Assembly: GCA_034926605.1 (NCBI GenBank)
Contig: JAYFQV010000007.1
Location: 1 to 64,000, forward strand
Direction of reading: 5' to 3'
Length of the DNA stretch: 64,000 bases
DNA from: CALXXL01 sp034926605
GTDB lineage: Bacteria > Verrucomicrobiota > Lentisphaeria > Victivallales > Victivallaceae
Part shown: piece after piece, positions 61,428 through 64,000 of the stretch
Numbering within the stretch: position 1 is the stretch's first letter
Layout: every line of letters begins with the position of its first letter
Position numbers and translations under genes: made by a program
Notes under the pieces: generated by a model
Databases searched by the model: none
What the model was told of the DNA's origin: nothing
Seen by the model: only the letters and a program-made list of their open reading frames with translations

Positions 61428-64000
61428 TTACTTTACGGCAACGCCGAAAGCGTAGTCCGCGAACTTCTTCGCGGTCTTCATTTCAACGCTGGCATAGTAG
61501 ACGCCGGACTCGAAGTCCTCGGTGATCTCACCGGAAGTGAGCGAGTACTGGTTGCCTTCGCTGTCGTAGAGAGTCCAGAGCACATCGGAACCAATCTCCA
61601 GATCCTGGTCGGCCAGATCAAGCGAGAGCGTTGCGGTACTGCCGGACTCGCCGAACTGGAAGCTGTAGAAGTTGACCTGGTTGCCCACGCCAACCGCGCC
61701 GCCCTCGGTGTCGGATCCGCTGGACAGATCTAGCGCCAGTGCCGAACCTATGGTGTTGTGGCCGGATTCCGGCACCACGAAGTCGGCAGTAATGGACAGT
61801 GTGTAGTCGGTGTTCATCTTGCCCTTGCCGTTATCGCCGGAGGCAACCGAGATATAGCCGTATCCGGCGCTGCTGTCACCGCTGAACACCATACCGTCGG
61901 CGGTCACGGAGGCACTCTCGAGCTTCTTGCCGTTCTCGTCGTAAACGGTCACCACCGTTTTGCTGGTGATGCCGCTGATGGAGATACTGGTATAACCGTC
62001 GTAGGGCATATCCAGCTTGTAGTAATCGGCCGCATCGTTGTATCCGACCCAGCCGTCGACCGTCTTGGTGCCGGACTGGTTGAAGTCTATCGCCTGTGCG
62101 GTGGAGAAGCTGGTGTTGCCGCTCGGCGCCGGGAAGTAGGCGTCGGAAACGTTCACGGTATAGCCGGTGTTTTCCTTGCCCTTGCCGTTGTCGCCGGACT
62201 CGACCACCACATAGAAGTTGCCGGTTGCCAGCAGATCGCTGAAGCTGCAGCTGCTGCCGTTGGAACTGGTGGCGGCGAGTTTCTTATTGGTGGAGGCATC
62301 ATAGACCGACACCTTGGCCTTGGCTTCCAGGCCGGTGACTTCCACCGACAGCAGTCCGGCGCCGGCGGCCGTGAAGCGGTAGTAGTCGGCGGCGTCGCCG
62401 TAACCGACCCAGCCATCGGTGGTACCGGTGCCGTTGTCGAGCGCGATCACCGTGGCGTTGTTGAAGCTGTTGTTGCCGGTGGGCGCCGGGAAGTAGCTTT
62501 CGTCCACATTCACGGAGTATCCGGTATTCTGCTTGCCCTTGCCGTTGTCGCCGGAGGTGACGGACACATAGAAGCCGCCTTCGAGTAGCAGGTTGCTGAA
62601 CAGAACGGTATCGGATTTTGCGGAAACACTCTTGATCTGCTTCTTGTTGGCATCGTAGATGGTGACCTTCACCGAGCCTTCGAGTCCGGAGATGGCGATG
62701 TCGGCGCTGCCGTTCATGGTGGCTCCCACCAGATAATAGTCCACGGCGTCGCCGTAACCGACCCATCCGGCGAACTGGCTCTTGCCGGCCTCGTCCGGGG
62801 TGACCTTGGAGGCAGTGGCGAAGGAGTTGTTGTCGGTGGCGGCCGGGAAGTAATCATCATCTATGGAGATGGTGTATCCGGTGTTCATCTTGCCCTTGCC
62901 GTTGTCGCCGGAGGTGACGGACACATAGAACGCGCCGGGCACCAGCAGGTCGGCGATCACAGTGCCGTCCTGCTTCATGGATATGCTCTTAAGCTGCTTC
63001 CGGTTGGCATCGTAGATGGTGACCTTCACCGAACCTTCGAGTCCGGAGATGGAGAGCGAAAGCTCGCCAGCACCGGTGGCCGACACCAGATAGTAGTCGG
63101 CGGCGTCGCCGTAGCCTACCCATCCGGTCGCCTCGCCGATGCCCAGATCGTCAAGAACTGTGACCGCGGCGGTGGCAAAGCCGGAATTTCCGGACGGAGT
63201 CGGGAAATATTCGTCGTTGACATTCACGGTGTATCCGGTGTTCATCTTGCCTTTGCCCTTGTCGCCTGATTCCACCGACACGTAGAAGTTGCCGGCGCAC
63301 AGCAGCCCCGCGAGCGAAAGTTCGCCGGAACCGGAGCGGTTGGCAATCTGCTTGCCGTTGGCATCGTAGACGGTAACTTTTGCAGTGGCTTCCAGACCGG
63401 AAACTTCCAGGGACAGCGTTCCGGCATCGGAGGCGATGAACTTGTAGTAATCGATCGCGTCGCCGTAGCCTACCCAGCCTTCTACCGTCGCGGTACCGGA
63501 GATCTGATCGACCGTCGCAATACTTCCGACAGTGTCCGCCAGGTTGACCACCGTGGCGGTGGAAAGCTTGTTGTTGTCGGTGGCGGCCGGGAAGTACGCC
63601 TCGTTTCCGGAGATGGAGTAGTCGGTGTTTTCCTTGCCCTTGCCGTTGTCGCCGGAGGTGACCACGATGTAGAACTTGCCGGAGAACAACACATCATTGA
63701 ACAGATTGCCGTTCGAACTGGTGGTTGTGGACGCGATCTTCTTCTGGTTCTCGTTGTAGACCGTAACGTTGATCTTACCGGAGATATTGCTGATGGTCAG
63801 GTAGTTTAAATTACCGGCGCCGGTGGCGTTGAACACATAGTAGTTCGCGGCATCGCCGTAACCGACCCAGCCGTTGGCGGCAAGGTTGCCGGACGCATCG
63901 GCGGTTATCGCGGTGGCGGTGACAAACGAGTTGTTGTCGGTGGCCTGCGGGAAGTAGGCGATGCCGCCGTCGATTTCATAACCGGTATTCTGCCTGCCCT
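61428..64000 (-). CDS. Large secreted PPC-like repeat protein, partial (5' end beyond the window)
   Basis: The frame stays open to the window edge, so about 856 C-terminal residues are seen. At least six repeats of roughly 115-130 residues begin YFPxxT/SxNNSF; each carries GWVGYGDAADYY, a SGLE-VTVYDANGKQ strand pair and FYVSVxSGDNGKGKMNTGY. The last (about 110 residues) is degenerate and ends VEMKTAKKFADYAFGVAVK. This pattern matches the bacterial pre-peptidase C-terminal (PPC) domain, usually on secreted enzymes or adhesins. Repeats share long near-identical DNA. The N-terminus, and thus any enzyme domain or signal peptide, lies outside. Confidence 0.85.
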   Translation of the reverse strand, partial: GRQNTGYEIDGGIAYFPQATDNNSFVTATAITADASGNLAANGWVGYGDAANYYVFNATGAGNLNYLTISNISGKINVTVYNENQKKIASTTTSSNGNLFNDVLFSGKFYIVVTSGDNGKGKENTDYSISGNEAYFPAATDNNKLSTATVVNLADTVGSIATVDQISGTATVEGWVGYGDAIDYYKFIASDAGTLSLEVSGLEATAKVTVYDANGKQIANRSGSGELSLAGLLCAGNFYVSVESGDKGKGKMNTGYTVNVNDEYFPTPSGNSGFATAAVTVLDDLGIGEATGWVGYGDAADYYLVSATGAGELSLSISGLEGSVKVTIYDANRKQLKSISMKQDGTVIADLLVPGAFYVSVTSGDNGKGKMNTGYTISIDDDYFPAATDNNSFATASKVTPDEAGKSQFAGWVGYGDAVDYYLVGATMNGSADIAISGLEGSVKVTIYDANKKQIKSVSAKSDTVLFSNLLLEGGFYVSVTSGDNGKGKQNTGYSVNVDESYFPAPTGNNSFNNATVIALDNGTGTTDGWVGYGDAADYYRFTAAGAGLLSVEVTGLEAKAKVSVYDASTNKKLAATSSNGSSCSFSDLLATGNFYVVVESGDNGKGKENTGYTVNVSDAYFPAPSGNTSFSTAQAIDFNQSGTKTVDGWVGYNDAADYYKLDMPYDGYTSISISGITSKTVVTVYDENGKKLESASVTADGMVFSGDSSAGYGYISVASGDNGKGKMNTDYTLSITADFVVPESGHNTIGSALALDLSSGSDTEGGAVGVGNQVNFYSFQFGESGSTATLSLDLADQDLEIGSDVLWTLYDSEGNQYSLTSGEITEDFESGVYYASVEMKTAKKFADYAFGVAVK

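Noticed and set aside
61428..64000. CRISPR-like or satellite repeat array
   Set aside because: The periodicity of about 350-390 bases is coding repeats in one open frame, not short repeats with unique spacers.

Overview
This 64 kb window reads as chromosomal DNA of a Gram-negative, probably strictly anaerobic bacterium of the PVC group, most likely Lentisphaerota (Victivallis-like). That assignment is inferred. The supporting signs are GC-rich coding DNA, a MurE with the DNPR signature of the meso-diaminopimelate type, an LptF/LptG permease and an ArnT-like transferase (outer membrane/LPS), H-X9-DG pseudopilin-type modules, many secreted sugar-enzyme-like proteins, a long surface protein with PPC-like repeats, and an anaerobic (glycyl-radical) ribonucleotide reductase fragment. 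No rRNA, CRISPR array, IS element or prophage was seen. One tRNA, tRNA-Pro(CGG), was found.

Layout. 1-9.8 kb: cysteine-desulfurase-like enzyme, a secreted unknown, rplU-purC, then pdxA / membrane protein / SurA-like chaperone / galE / DEDDh exonuclease. 9.8-13.5 kb: a BlaI-BlaR pair in which BlaR1 carries a duplicated H-X9-DG plus ExbD/TolR-like periplasmic tail. 13.5-16.7 kb: pnp behind a long leader hairpin, strong terminator, methyltransferase. 16.7-28.4 kb: a long minus-strand cluster reading murE, TPR protein, two unknowns, thiE, lptF/G, peptide-binding protein, LysM lipoprotein, phoH, pgpH-like 7TM-HD, ybeY, which combines envelope building and RNA maturation genes. 28.5-40.4 kb: lipoprotein, PAP-like phosphatase, ilvN, ornithine-type decarboxylase, an ABC exporter with an accessory membrane protein and lipoprotein, uvrA. 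40.5-43.9 kb: the conserved rpmH-rnpA-yidD-yidC-khpB block, then tRNA-Pro.

44.1-46.7 kb is an AT-richer accessory operon just after the tRNA: three small four-helix membrane proteins (the first crosses a -1 frameshift at a slippery heptamer) and a lipoprotein with a duplicated domain. None is recognised. 47-50.1 kb holds a GNAT, thpR and a secreted FAD oxidoreductase. At 50.24-50.54 kb there is a compact unit not seen by ordinary gene calling: paired NrdR-like boxes, a consensus sigma-70 promoter, a 47-codon gene encoding only the glycyl-radical segment of class III ribonucleotide reductase, and a terminator.

50.6-53.75 kb is a three-gene operon (GT2, polysaccharide deacetylase, ArnT-like GT-C) that resembles the FlmF/NaxD/FlmK or ArnC/ArnD/ArnT logic for adding an amino sugar to lipid A or another envelope glycan. 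53.7-57.4 kb: lipoprotein, mreB, hisC, amrB (Memo). 57.4-61.4 kb: DUF4434-like protein and two secreted TIM-barrel-like proteins. The window ends inside a large secreted repeat protein on the minus strand.

The most interesting items are the stand-alone glycyl-radical mini-gene with its NrdR-type operator, the BlaR1-(H-X9-DG-ExbD)x2 fusion, the AT-rich four-TM/lipoprotein operon with a possible programmed frameshift, and the amino-sugar transfer trio. All calls come from reading the sequence; no database search was run.
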